A stretch of DNA of 64,000 nt, from contig JASJCJ010000004.1 in the NCBI GenBank assembly GCA_030066045.1, forward strand, positions 1-64,000, in the 5' to 3' direction. The notes under the pieces are model-generated. The model made no database searches and was not told where the DNA came from. It was given only the letters and a program-made list of their open reading frames with translations. Origin of the DNA: Calothrix sp. MO_167.B12 (GTDB lineage Bacteria; Cyanobacteriota; Cyanobacteriia; Cyanobacteriales; Nostocaceae). The translations under genes and the position numbers were made by a program. Below, piece by piece: positions 45,813 through 54,916 of this stretch. Every line of letters starts with the position of its first letter. The first letter of the stretch is position 1.

Positions 45813-46757
45813 TTAAATAGGCGATCGCCTGAATTTTTTTACGCACCATTGAGTAGCTGTTATCCCTATCAAATAAGATATAATTCCTCCAAGTTTAGGC
45901 AAGCTAGGATTAAATTTTGGCTCTACTTGATACAAGCGCTGTAAATTTTCTTTAAATAGCTCTCTATCTGCCATCAGTAAGGTACGAGCAGTATAATCAT
46001 ATAATTGAGCTAATGCTTTCTTTCTTTCGGGATTTAATTCTCCTTGCCGTTCCCAAAATTCTTGTACCTGACATCCATTGCGATAACAATCTTTAACAAA
46101 CTCTACGGGATTGCGACGAGATAAACTGGGATTATTGTGAATACGGTATTCTGCTCTTACACCGGGTACATGAACAAACTTACCCCCCATTAACCCTGCA
46201 TCTAAAAGAAAACGAGCATCTTGGATAATGGGTAATGACTCATTCCATGAACCAATTTTTTGAACAATTCTACGATGATATAAAAGAGCAGCAGGAGGTG
46301 ACCAAAAAGATGTAAATAAAGCAATTTGAATATCTGAATGTATATCTTCTATTTTTCTGCTAATGACTTCTCCTAATTTAAATTTTCCTGGTTCTACTTC
46401 TATTAATTTTTGCCAATCGGAGTAAGCAACATCTGCATCACTTTCTCTTAAGGCAGTAATTCGTTTCTCCAAAGCATCAGGACGAAGTAAATCATCTGCA
46501 TCCAAATACTGAATAAACTCTCCTTGAGCTAATTCTGTTCCTTTATTACGTGCTGCACTAGCTCCAAGATTGGTTTGAAATTCTGCTCTAACTCTTGAAC
46601 CAAAAGATTTAATTATCTCTGTACTGCTATCAGTCGAACCATCATCAATAATGATGATTTCGTAATCTGAAACTGTTTGCTGTAAAACGCTATTAATCGT
46701 TTGGGCTAGAAATTTTTCTGCGTTGTAACAGGGGATGATAATTGAAACTAATGGCAC
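45813..46757 (-). CDS. Family 2 glycosyltransferase
   Basis: The 314-aa GT-A enzyme begins PLVSIIIPCYNAEKFLAQTI. It has IIIDDGSTDSSTEII and the metal site FIQYLDADDLLRPDALEKR. The C-terminal 110 residues are not distinctive. The gene is complete and stands a few dozen bases from its neighbours. Donor and acceptor are unknown. Confidence 0.91.
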   Translation of the reverse strand: MPLVSIIIPCYNAEKFLAQTINSVLQQTVSDYEIIIIDDGSTDSSTEIIKSFGSRVRAEFQTNLGASAARNKGTELAQGEFIQYLDADDLLRPDALEKRITALRESDADVAYSDWQKLIEVEPGKFKLGEVISRKIEDIHSDIQIALFTSFWSPPAALLYHRRIVQKIGSWNESLPIIQDARFLLDAGLMGGKFVHVPGVRAEYRIHNNPSLSRRNPVEFVKDCYRNGCQVQEFWERQGELNPERKKALAQLYDYTARTLLMADRELFKENLQRLYQVEPKFNPSLPKLGGIISYLIGITATQWCVKKFRRSPI

Positions 46758-46800
46758 AGTTGATTCTCAATATGTTGTAAAACTATTATGATTAAATTCT

Positions 46801-47670
46801 CTATATTGAAGCATCACAAGTAACTAAATAATTTAGATAAGAATAGCTAGGGTCAGGCTGGACATCATCCTGAAAACATAAGGAACCATATTCTTGGATT
46901 TGGTGAAATCGATATCCAAAGTTTTTCAGGAGATTAATTAGAGTTTTTTGTCTGCATAAATGTTCTTCATTCTCGGTATAAAGTAATTCAATTATGATGT
47001 GAGGCTTCATTGTTTGGAGAGTATATTTTGCTCCCTTTAAGACTTCTAACTCTCCGCCTTCCACATCTATTTTGATGATTGATACATTAGAAATATTATA
47101 TTGATTAATGTACCTATCAAGTGTTATTTGTTTGATGGGGATAGAAGTATTATAGATTGATTGAAATCCTTGAACTGTGGAAGCTGTATCTGTTGAGCCG
47201 TCACAAAAGTATAAATTCCTCATCCCTTCAAAGTCGCCCAAAAGAAAATTATTAATTTTTACTGTTGACTCCCATTTGTTTTTCTTACATAAGTTATTTA
47301 ATAAATCAGTTAAGCTCGAAAACGGTTCAAAACAGTGAGTTTCTGTTTGATTATCAATACTTTTTATTAACAGTAGAGATTGACCATTATTAGCACCTAC
47401 ATCTATAAAAACAGATTTATTATCTCTTTTTAAGAGAAATTCGTAGATATGAATAATATTTTTTTCATATTCTTGAGGATTAAAAAATAAGGCATCACTA
47501 GAAATTCTACACACTCCTCCATATATGAGAGAGTGATTATTTAGATTGATGGGAAAGAAGAATTTATTATTTGAGTTAGTTTCACAAATGTATTTCCATA
47601 ATTTATACGAAATTTTTCTAGGAATGAATCGATTTCTCAAAAATTTAGCAGCAATGTCAATATTAGTCAT
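46801..47670 (-). CDS. FkbM-type methyltransferase
   Basis: The 289-aa protein has SVFIDVGANNGQSLLLIKS and the signature IIKIDVEGGELEVLKGAKYT. It is the third FkbM paralogue. Codon use here is markedly AT-rich compared with the glycosyltransferases around it, which hints at separate acquisition, though I have not measured it. ATG 47670 overlaps the next gene by four bases. Confidence 0.9.
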   Translation of the reverse strand: MTNIDIAAKFLRNRFIPRKISYKLWKYICETNSNNKFFFPINLNNHSLIYGGVCRISSDALFFNPQEYEKNIIHIYEFLLKRDNKSVFIDVGANNGQSLLLIKSIDNQTETHCFEPFSSLTDLLNNLCKKNKWESTVKINNFLLGDFEGMRNLYFCDGSTDTASTVQGFQSIYNTSIPIKQITLDRYINQYNISNVSIIKIDVEGGELEVLKGAKYTLQTMKPHIIIELLYTENEEHLCRQKTLINLLKNFGYRFHQIQEYGSLCFQDDVQPDPSYSYLNYLVTCDASI

Positions 47671-48998
47671 GAATTGTAAAGTTGTTGATAAAGATTTCCC
47701 ATTTCTGATGCCACTTCTTTCATTGTTCGCACTGGCGCGATCGCTTGACGTAGTTTTTCCAATATATTTCGGTTACGAGCAAAATAGGCTATGGCTTCGC
47801 TCCAAGCTGTCACATCCATAGGTGATACTAACCAGCCATTCACACCATGTTGGACTAGTTCAGCAATTCCTCCCAAATTAGAACCTAAAACTGGTGTTCC
47901 TACTGCTTGTGCTTCTAATACCGTTAGGGGTCCTGTTTCCAACAATTGTGATGGTACAGCTAAGAGATCAAAACCAGCAAGGGCATCTGGTACTTCCTTC
48001 CGTGACAGAGGCTTTGCCAGTTTAATGCGGCGGTCGCCACCACTTCTTGCTAAAACTTCTTGTTGATAAGCTTCTCCTTCTTCTCCTTGGACTAAACCAT
48101 GAATCACCAATTCAACAGGCAAATCAGATGGCAGCTGACAAATTGCTTCTACTAATATATGAATACCCTTGATTTTGTCCCAACGTCCCAGAAAACCAAT
48201 CTTTAAAGGTTCTTCGGTATTTCTATCCTGTACAACTAATTTCGCTTTCTGGTAAGTAGGATCGACACCCTGTCTGCAAAGAACTAATTTTTCTTGGGGT
48301 ACACCGTTGAGTAATAATGCATCATAAAGCCACTGACAAACAGCTACCACGCGATCGCTCAAATCAGCCATTTCTAACAAACGATTTTTATGACTAGCAA
48401 CTAGAGCAGGGGTAGCTAAAACTGTTGCTAGACGGGAATTAGAAAATGAAGATTCAGCTATTTTACTCAAACCTTGAGGTACTTTACTAACAATTGGTGC
48501 AGCCCATTGAGGAATTTGTCTGGCGGTACCCCAACAATTACTGCAACGAACTATATCAATTTGTCCATCGCATACTTGTTCGCCATTCAAGAGCATTGTT
48601 CCTCGCAAACACACATTACCAGGAACATGAACAGTAATTACAGTTCGCATACCTAATTCTTTTGCCAGTCGCAGATGATGAATACCGCAACCTGTGACCC
48701 AAGAATGTTGATGATATATGTCTGCTTTCTGTTCTGCTAACCATCTAGCAAAGTATTCAAAACCACCATGAGGTTTAACCCCGCGAATTTGTTCAAGGGT
48801 AGACTCTGTAAACACAGGATAACGATAAACAGTTACCGAATTATGTTTATAGGCTATTTCTGTATCACTACTTAGAGGTGCAGCAACAATATTTTTGATA
48901 TTGTGCGAGTTTCGCTGATTTACTAAACCATCAACATATACTTCTGTACCCCCAGATGATTGAGGGAAATAGAATCCAAGTGTCTGGATGACTTTCAT
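47667..48998 (-). CDS. Family 4 glycosyltransferase
   Basis: The 443-aa protein begins MKVIQTLGFYFPQSSGGTEV. It has a Cys-rich stretch between about residues 128 and 158 (the CDGQIDIVRCSNCWG segment) that could bind metal, and the GT4 motifs IGFLGRWDKIKGIHILVEA and ETGPLTVLEAQAVGTPVLGS. ATG 48998 is preferred to the TTG 12 bases upstream. It starts 12 bases after the stop of the GT2 gene. Confidence 0.9.
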   Translation of the reverse strand: MKVIQTLGFYFPQSSGGTEVYVDGLVNQRNSHNIKNIVAAPLSSDTEIAYKHNSVTVYRYPVFTESTLEQIRGVKPHGGFEYFARWLAEQKADIYHQHSWVTGCGIHHLRLAKELGMRTVITVHVPGNVCLRGTMLLNGEQVCDGQIDIVRCSNCWGTARQIPQWAAPIVSKVPQGLSKIAESSFSNSRLATVLATPALVASHKNRLLEMADLSDRVVAVCQWLYDALLLNGVPQEKLVLCRQGVDPTYQKAKLVVQDRNTEEPLKIGFLGRWDKIKGIHILVEAICQLPSDLPVELVIHGLVQGEEGEAYQQEVLARSGGDRRIKLAKPLSRKEVPDALAGFDLLAVPSQLLETGPLTVLEAQAVGTPVLGSNLGGIAELVQHGVNGWLVSPMDVTAWSEAIAYFARNRNILEKLRQAIAPVRTMKEVASEMGNLYQQLYNS

Positions 48999-49010
48999 AT
49001 AGTGACTCAA

Positions 49011-50024
49011 TTAAGAGTAAAATATTTCCCTTTTAACTGCTCCCCAAAAAAATCTTGATAAACATAACTGAGGATGTATAAGTAATATCTTCATTAACAG
49101 TGATAGACTTCTGTCATGATTGGTCAATATTTGTTCGACAATTTGATATGATTCAATATGCATTATATGTAAAATTACTTGTAACTTTTCCCAGGGGTTT
49201 AGATGTGGATACAAATCTTGAATAACCGTTTTTCCTTCTTCGACAAATAAGATAATAGATTGACTAGTTTTGGCATCAGAATGTATAAGAAATGTTGACA
49301 CAATATCTGAAAAAGTAATAATATTAACCTCTCTACATAAAACTAGTACTTTGAAATAAAAAGCCCAGTCAAACGCATAGTGTAAGCTATCATTTAAATA
49401 TCCCATATCTTGCACTAGAGTTAACCTTAAGAAGGTAGAAGGTTGACTTATCTGCAAGTCAAATTGACCATACTTCATTAAGTCTAATGCTTTTTTAGGT
49501 TTGATTGGTATTAGTTCATGAATTTTACGACCGGATAATAGATCAATTCCAATGGAACCACCAATAACTATATCAGGTTGATGTTCAGCCCACAATTGAG
49601 CAATTTTACATAGAGCTTGAGGTTGTAGTTGATCATCAGAGTTAATCCAGTTGAAAAGCTTACCACTACAGTATTTTAAACCTGTATTAATTGCATCAGT
49701 TTGTCCTTTATCTTTTTCACTCACCCAATAAGATAACCAATGCTCATACTTTTTAATAATTTCAACTGAATTATCTGTACTTCCACCATCAATAATTATA
49801 TACTCCAGATTTGGATATCCCTGAAGTAAGACTGAGCGAATAGTTTCTTCTAAAAAATGACCATAATTATAATTAGGTGTCACAATGCTAATGCGAGGCC
49901 ATTCTGAACCATCAGGCATTTTTTCGGGTAATGGCTCACTTCCTTCTGTCCAGGGCCATCCTGTTTTGCCTTCAGGTGGTGCAGGTAAATCTTTTAATGT
50001 TGATGCGGTATTTACAAGTGGCAT
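49011..50024 (-). CDS. Family 2 glycosyltransferase
   Basis: The 337-aa protein has a proline-rich leader (MPLVNTASTLKDLPAPPEGK), then RISIVTPNYNYGHFLEETIR, YIIIDGGSTDNSVEIIKK and the metal site LFNWINSDDQLQPQAL. This is a standard GT2 with an N-terminal extension. The leader resembles those of GT2 enzymes in cyanobacterial and proteobacterial exopolysaccharide loci. Confidence 0.91.
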   Translation of the reverse strand: MPLVNTASTLKDLPAPPEGKTGWPWTEGSEPLPEKMPDGSEWPRISIVTPNYNYGHFLEETIRSVLLQGYPNLEYIIIDGGSTDNSVEIIKKYEHWLSYWVSEKDKGQTDAINTGLKYCSGKLFNWINSDDQLQPQALCKIAQLWAEHQPDIVIGGSIGIDLLSGRKIHELIPIKPKKALDLMKYGQFDLQISQPSTFLRLTLVQDMGYLNDSLHYAFDWAFYFKVLVLCREVNIITFSDIVSTFLIHSDAKTSQSIILFVEEGKTVIQDLYPHLNPWEKLQVILHIMHIESYQIVEQILTNHDRSLSLLMKILLIHPQLCLSRFFWGAVKREIFYS

Positions 50025-50208
50025 TTTATTTTTACTTAAATTATTTGAAGAAAAATATATACAAATTTGAGCAATTAGCTTACAAGGTAAGATTGGGCAA
50101 TGGTAAATATGTAGTGATACCCTCAGTTCGGGTTAAGGAGGTTTATTTACCGTTAATTGGCTGCAACGTTAATTGCCTAAAACAAAGTAAAGGAAAAACT
50201 GGACTACC

Positions 50209-51426
50209 TTATTTCCAACAACGTCTAATTGCCTCAAAATCATCAATGACAGAAAAAAGTCCTTTGACATAATCTTTGACAGTCCATTTATATGCTCTTT
50301 CCAAGCCACTTTCTATAAGTTTTTGACGGAGAACAGAGTTTTCAGACAAAGATTTTATAGCACAAGCAATTTCCTCTGGCTGTTTTGGATCAACCAGTAA
50401 AGCTGTATCTCCTAGTTGCTCTTTTGCACCAGATACATTTGATGCAATAACAGGACATCCCAAAGCCATAGCTTCAAGTGGTGGTAAGTTATCAGGACCA
50501 AAAAATGTCATGAAAGTCAAGGCAAAAGCATTGCGATAAAGAGGTGCCATATCCTCTTGAGGAACAAAGCCCAGAAAATATACTTGGTTTAATAAATCAA
50601 GCTCTTCCACCATTTCTCTAACATAGGACTCATTTCCTTTGTCAGAACCTACAAAAACTAATGGAAAATGTAAATCGTATTTTTCCTTTAATAATTTAAT
50701 TGCTAGTAATAAGTTAATGTGATTTTTATGTGGCCAAAATTGAGCTGGATAAAATAGATATTTGTTAGGGAGATTATATTTTTTCGATATATCTTCATCT
50801 ATTAAATTAGAACTTGATGTGAATTGAGGTGTAAAGAAAGGAAGAACTTTAATTCTTTCAGAAGGAATATGGTAGAATCTCTCAATTTCTTTTTTACCTA
50901 CTTCTGTTCCAGTAATAATAAACGCAGCACGTCTCAATATTTTGGAGTAAGCATATTCTCGTTCCTCCCATGCACCAGATACACTGACTTCTGGGAAATA
51001 TGGCTGTAATCTATGTTGCAAATCCCAAACGGGAATTATATAAGGGTAATCAAGTATGGGGCTATTTGGTATAAGAGATAGATGTACATCAATTTGATTT
51101 ATTTGAAATGAATTTAATATGTATTTTTCATATGATTCTTCAATTTTAAATTTACTTGTTGGATTCTTTAACTTTTGAATAGTTGCTTTTTTTGTTCGCA
51201 ATATTTTAGAATTTATTCTTTCTTTGAAAGAGCGATAAAGAGAAATTATTTGTATATTTTCAGGGAAAAATTCTGCATTATCACTTTGCTTTTCCCATGT
51301 ATAAAGAACAAATTTATGTTTACTTTCAGAGGCTAATTTGAATATATTTTCTAATAACTGACTCTCAAAAGTATATCCTCCCCCTGCTTGTGGGAGGTTA
51401 TTTGTGGTAAATAATGCTACTTTCAT
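50209..51426 (-). CDS. Family 4 glycosyltransferase
   Basis: The 405-aa protein begins MKVALFTTNNLPQAGGGYTF and has FLGFVPQEDMAPLYRNAFAL and PDNLPPLEAMALGCPVIASN. The PQAGGGYTFESQLLENI start is typical of the mannosyltransferase-like GT4 branch. The AT-rich reading frame may be more recently acquired than its neighbours. The upstream methyltransferase stop abuts its ATG at 51426. Confidence 0.9.
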   Translation of the reverse strand: MKVALFTTNNLPQAGGGYTFESQLLENIFKLASESKHKFVLYTWEKQSDNAEFFPENIQIISLYRSFKERINSKILRTKKATIQKLKNPTSKFKIEESYEKYILNSFQINQIDVHLSLIPNSPILDYPYIIPVWDLQHRLQPYFPEVSVSGAWEEREYAYSKILRRAAFIITGTEVGKKEIERFYHIPSERIKVLPFFTPQFTSSSNLIDEDISKKYNLPNKYLFYPAQFWPHKNHINLLLAIKLLKEKYDLHFPLVFVGSDKGNESYVREMVEELDLLNQVYFLGFVPQEDMAPLYRNAFALTFMTFFGPDNLPPLEAMALGCPVIASNVSGAKEQLGDTALLVDPKQPEEIACAIKSLSENSVLRQKLIESGLERAYKWTVKDYVKGLFSVIDDFEAIRRCWK

Positions 51427-52194
51427 TTAATTCCTGACGATAAAATAAACTCCCCAAGTGTTAAACCCTGGTTGTTGGTTAGTCAGCCACTCCTGAAACT
51501 CAATGATTAGCATTTGCTGTTGATTTAAAAATAATTCTATTTCTGAATTAAATAAGTAGCGCATTGTATGGGTTTCGCGAAGCTCATTAACAGCACCACT
51601 ATTTTTATCCTTAACAAAGATATGATAATTCACATCCACACAATTTTCATTCGCATACATCACGGGTTCAGCAATGCGAGTCACCAGAATTTCTTCATCT
51701 TCAAGACGTTTAACCCTAACAGATGGTTTGTCACTTAATACAGCAGGACCATACCAAACATCAAAAATGAAAATCCCACCGGGCTTTAGATGTTCTTTAA
51801 CGGTCTTAAAGGCTGCAAGTAAATCTTCCTTTGTAGTTTGGTAACTAATTACATGAAACAATGAAAGGATTACATCAAAAGTTTGATTCACCCGTACTTC
51901 ACGGATATCGCCGTGGGTAAATTCCAGTCGGTCAGCGAGTTCCGGGGGCAACTGCGAGAGGCGATCGCCTGCTTTGACTAACATCTCTTCGCTTATATCC
52001 ACGCCGTGTAATTGGTATCCTTCCTTCGCCAGTAAAACGGCATGATTACCAGTACCACAGCCCAATTCAAGAATGTTCTGAGCTTGGGGAGCATGGGTTT
52101 GAATCAAACGATGGATAAACTGCGCTTCACCCACGTAGTCTTTATCGCGGTAAAGTAAATCGTAGTAACGTGCATAATTTCCAAAAACACTCAT
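51427..52194 (-). CDS. SAM-dependent methyltransferase
   Basis: The 255-aa protein has FGNYARYYDLLYRDKDYVGE, motif I ILELGCGTGNHAVLLAKEGY and LKPGGIFIFDVWYGPAVL. This family is often found beside DegT aminotransferases in dideoxyamino-sugar pathways, which fits here: ATG 52194 overlaps the aminotransferase by four bases. A sugar N-methylation or O-methylation is plausible. Confidence 0.9.
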   Translation of the reverse strand: MSVFGNYARYYDLLYRDKDYVGEAQFIHRLIQTHAPQAQNILELGCGTGNHAVLLAKEGYQLHGVDISEEMLVKAGDRLSQLPPELADRLEFTHGDIREVRVNQTFDVILSLFHVISYQTTKEDLLAAFKTVKEHLKPGGIFIFDVWYGPAVLSDKPSVRVKRLEDEEILVTRIAEPVMYANENCVDVNYHIFVKDKNSGAVNELRETHTMRYLFNSEIELFLNQQQMLIIEFQEWLTNQQPGFNTWGVYFIVRN

Positions 52195-53306
52195 TTCATC
52201 ACCTCTGTGAGTACTGTTGCCACCCGTTCCATTTGTTCCTCATTCAAAGCTAAACCGCTAGGAATATAAAATCCTCGTCGAGCGATGCGTTCTGCTACGG
52301 GACAGGAGATTTTGTCAAATAACTCCATGGGTTTGAATACTGGCTGTTCGTGCATCGGCCAAAAGAAGGGACGTGTACCAATTTTGTACTCTCTCAACCG
52401 TGCCATAACTTCTTCAGCATCAAAGGGCACATCATCTTTAAGTACTACACCGTAAACCCAGTAAATGTTTTTGGCATATTCTGTTTGGGACAGAGGTAAC
52501 TGTAAGCCGGGAATATTGGCTAGCATTTTGGTATAGTATTGTCCCATATGGCGTTTACGGATGATGAATTCATCCAGTTGTTCCAGTTGAGCAACTCCCA
52601 CAGCTGCTTGTAGATTACTCATACGCATATTCCAACCCAATTCATTGTGAACAAAGCGCTTCTTGGGTTGAAAGCAAAGATTACGCAGAGAGCGACAGTG
52701 CTCGGCCAGTTGCTCATCATTGGTGAGAATCATACCGCCTTCCCCAGTTGTGATGTGCTTATTAGGGTAAAAGCTAAAAGTACTGATATCACCAAAACTA
52801 CCGCATGGTTTTCCATTGTAAGTTTGACCATGCATTTCGGCAGCATCTTCAATGATGGATAGCCCATATTTATCAGCCAACGCTAGCACAGCTTCCATTT
52901 CCACAGGCAAACCATAGATATGGACTACCATAATGGCTTTAGTACGGGGCGTAATCTTGTCTTCAATTTGGTTGACATCCATATTCCAGGTGATGGGGTC
53001 AGAATCCACCACAACTGGACTAGCTCCAGCCCTGACTATAGCCGCAGCACAAGAAATAATTGTGAAAGTAGGAAGAATAACTTCATCTCCAGGACCGATT
53101 TGCAGAGCGACTATGGCAGCATCGAGAGCTACCGAACCATTACTGACAGCAATGCCATAGTGGCGACCGACCCGAGCAGCTAAGTTTTCTTCAAGTTGTT
53201 TAACAAAGGAGCCTTCTGAGGAAATCCAACCAGTGTCAATGCACTGATTCAAGTATTGCTTTTCGTTACCGTTGAGTAGAGGCTCGTTAACAGGAATTGG
53301 TTCCAT
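52191..53306 (-). CDS. DegT/DnrJ/EryC1 sugar aminotransferase (perosamine-synthase-like)
   Basis: The 371-aa PLP enzyme has the start VNEPLLNGNEKQYLNQCIDT and GWISSEGSFV of perosamine-synthase-like (RfbE/Per) members. Further motifs are IEDAAEMHGQTYNGKPCGSF and the PLP lysine Lys183 in FSFYPNKHITTGEGG. It converts a keto-sugar nucleotide to an amino sugar. No GDP-mannose dehydratase or other sugar-nucleotide enzyme is in the window, so the precursor must come from elsewhere. It overlaps the cupin gene by one base and the methyltransferase by four. Confidence 0.92.
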   Translation of the reverse strand: MEPIPVNEPLLNGNEKQYLNQCIDTGWISSEGSFVKQLEENLAARVGRHYGIAVSNGSVALDAAIVALQIGPGDEVILPTFTIISCAAAIVRAGASPVVVDSDPITWNMDVNQIEDKITPRTKAIMVVHIYGLPVEMEAVLALADKYGLSIIEDAAEMHGQTYNGKPCGSFGDISTFSFYPNKHITTGEGGMILTNDEQLAEHCRSLRNLCFQPKKRFVHNELGWNMRMSNLQAAVGVAQLEQLDEFIIRKRHMGQYYTKMLANIPGLQLPLSQTEYAKNIYWVYGVVLKDDVPFDAEEVMARLREYKIGTRPFFWPMHEQPVFKPMELFDKISCPVAERIARRGFYIPSGLALNEEQMERVATVLTEVMK

Positions 53307-53746
53307 TACACCTTCGGTACGGGAATTTTAACATTATCAACAGAAATCCCTTCAAAACGGGTTTTATCTTGGTCTCCGACGTAGGGTCCCTGCTTGACTT
53401 CAATCATTTCAACCTCTTCGAGGACTTCAAAGCCGTGACCACCAGTGATGAGAAGAATGGTATCACCAGCTTCAAGAATACGGCTTTCGAGGTATTGCTG
53501 TTGGTCGCAGTAGAAATCAACTCGGAGTTTCCCGGTTTTTATAAACAAAACTTCTTGGGTGTAAATAACTTCACGGAGTACAGGGTTATGAACATGAGGC
53601 TGGATGATTTTACCCCTAGGGTGGTGCATATAGGCAAGCTGTTGAGAAAGCTCGTCTGGGGTGAAGAATTGGATACCAGTTTTGTTGAAGTGGTGGGAAA
53701 CGATGATGGCAAGGAGTTGATTGTGATAGGTAATTTCTTCAATCAT
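53306..53746 (-). CDS. Cupin-fold protein, sugar-modification partner
   Basis: The 146-aa protein has beta-rich cupin-like features: AYMHHPRGKIIQPHVHNPV (His-rich metal-binding face), KTGKLRVDFYCDQQQYLESR and AGDTILLITGGHGFEVLEEV. It may be a WxcM/FdtA-like sugar isomerase or a small regulator, but neither is certain. Its stop overlaps the aminotransferase start (TAATG), which strongly suggests they act on the same sugar. Confidence 0.75.
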   Translation of the reverse strand: MIEEITYHNQLLAIIVSHHFNKTGIQFFTPDELSQQLAYMHHPRGKIIQPHVHNPVLREVIYTQEVLFIKTGKLRVDFYCDQQQYLESRILEAGDTILLITGGHGFEVLEEVEMIEVKQGPYVGDQDKTRFEGISVDNVKIPVPKV

Positions 53747-53902
53747 AATCTACTTAGTAAAGTCATAAACTTACTTAATTAAAAAGCAAAATATTCGGAA
53801 GGAATTCAGAAAGTTTCAAGGTCACTTCAATTCGACCTGTTCATATTTTCGTCGCCACAAAAATCTAAATAATAATGCAACTCTAATGTATAGCCAAAAA
53901 AA

Positions 53903-54916
53903 CTACTTACGACTAAATTGAAGCACACGATGAAAGGTTCCTAAAAAACCACGAGATTCCAAAGAGCTTAATATTCTAAACTTCAAATCTTCTAATGTTG
54001 TAAGACTCTGTCGTGGAGTCATCATCAAATCCCAAGGAATAACAGATGTTCTCTTCCTGCACTTTATACTGTCAATACTCTCCAAAAGTTCACTATAGGA
54101 ATAGCCAAATTCATGAATTTCTTGTTCTCCTAATGCATATATATATTGCTTCGCAATATGAATTAGCTGGGAGGTATCAAAATAATCTACCCATTCTTTT
54201 GTATAGTTTTTAACAGGGTTTTGGTGCTTATATATACTCTTATGATCTACAAATGATGTATTATTAAACTTTATTTTTTCACCATAATTGAGCATATTTG
54301 GTTCAAAATTTAAATTAAGTTTTTCGCATAGTCCCTTAATTGTATGTTCAGGTTCTTCAACCATGTTTTCATAATGTATTACAGCTATATTTTCATCAAA
54401 TTCTCGAATACCTCTATTTATAAGTTTTGGTGCCGTCAAAATATCATGTTTCCGATCTTCTGTGAAGATTCCCATGTATCCATTTTGTTTAATCAATGAA
54501 GATAAAACGCTTAAAGGATTTCTTTTCAAAAAAATGATTTTTGAATCTGGAAAAATGGCTTTAATCTCAGGAATGATGTGATAGTACCTGGGTGTTTTAT
54601 CCAAGAAGTATTTTTTATTTGTTCCTTCTAAAGCTTTTCTGTAAAGAAATAAAGATGACATACGTAACGATTCTAAATAGCTTTCAATTCCATTTGGAAT
54701 CCTACCTAAAAAGTCTTTTAGAGCAAGATTTGCATAAAGAGAATTATATTCAGAATCTATTCCAGTTGAGCGTAATCCATATACCTTATGCAACATAATC
54801 CATGGTTCAGGTATAGTATGAATTGCTGAATGACTCCCCAAAATATGTTGTAATAATGTCGAACCAGAACGGGGTTGAGAAATAATGAAAATTAACTCTT
54901 CTCCCAAGCTATACAT
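53903..54916 (-). CDS. PAPS-dependent sulfotransferase
   Basis: The 337-aa protein has the 5'-phosphosulfate loop FIISQPRSGSTLLQHILGSH (about residues 10-29) and the 3'-phosphate-binding region DSKIIFLKRNPLSVLSSLIK. It resembles the Sulfotransfer_1/3 families and would add a sulfate to a sugar hydroxyl from PAPS. Cyanobacterial surface glycans are often sulfated. It overlaps the Wzt gene by eight bases, so sulfation and export are probably coupled in expression. The sat gene at 2566 makes APS, the PAPS precursor. Confidence 0.9.
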   Translation of the reverse strand: MYSLGEELIFIISQPRSGSTLLQHILGSHSAIHTIPEPWIMLHKVYGLRSTGIDSEYNSLYANLALKDFLGRIPNGIESYLESLRMSSLFLYRKALEGTNKKYFLDKTPRYYHIIPEIKAIFPDSKIIFLKRNPLSVLSSLIKQNGYMGIFTEDRKHDILTAPKLINRGIREFDENIAVIHYENMVEEPEHTIKGLCEKLNLNFEPNMLNYGEKIKFNNTSFVDHKSIYKHQNPVKNYTKEWVDYFDTSQLIHIAKQYIYALGEQEIHEFGYSYSELLESIDSIKCRKRTSVIPWDLMMTPRQSLTTLEDLKFRILSSLESRGFLGTFHRVLQFSRK

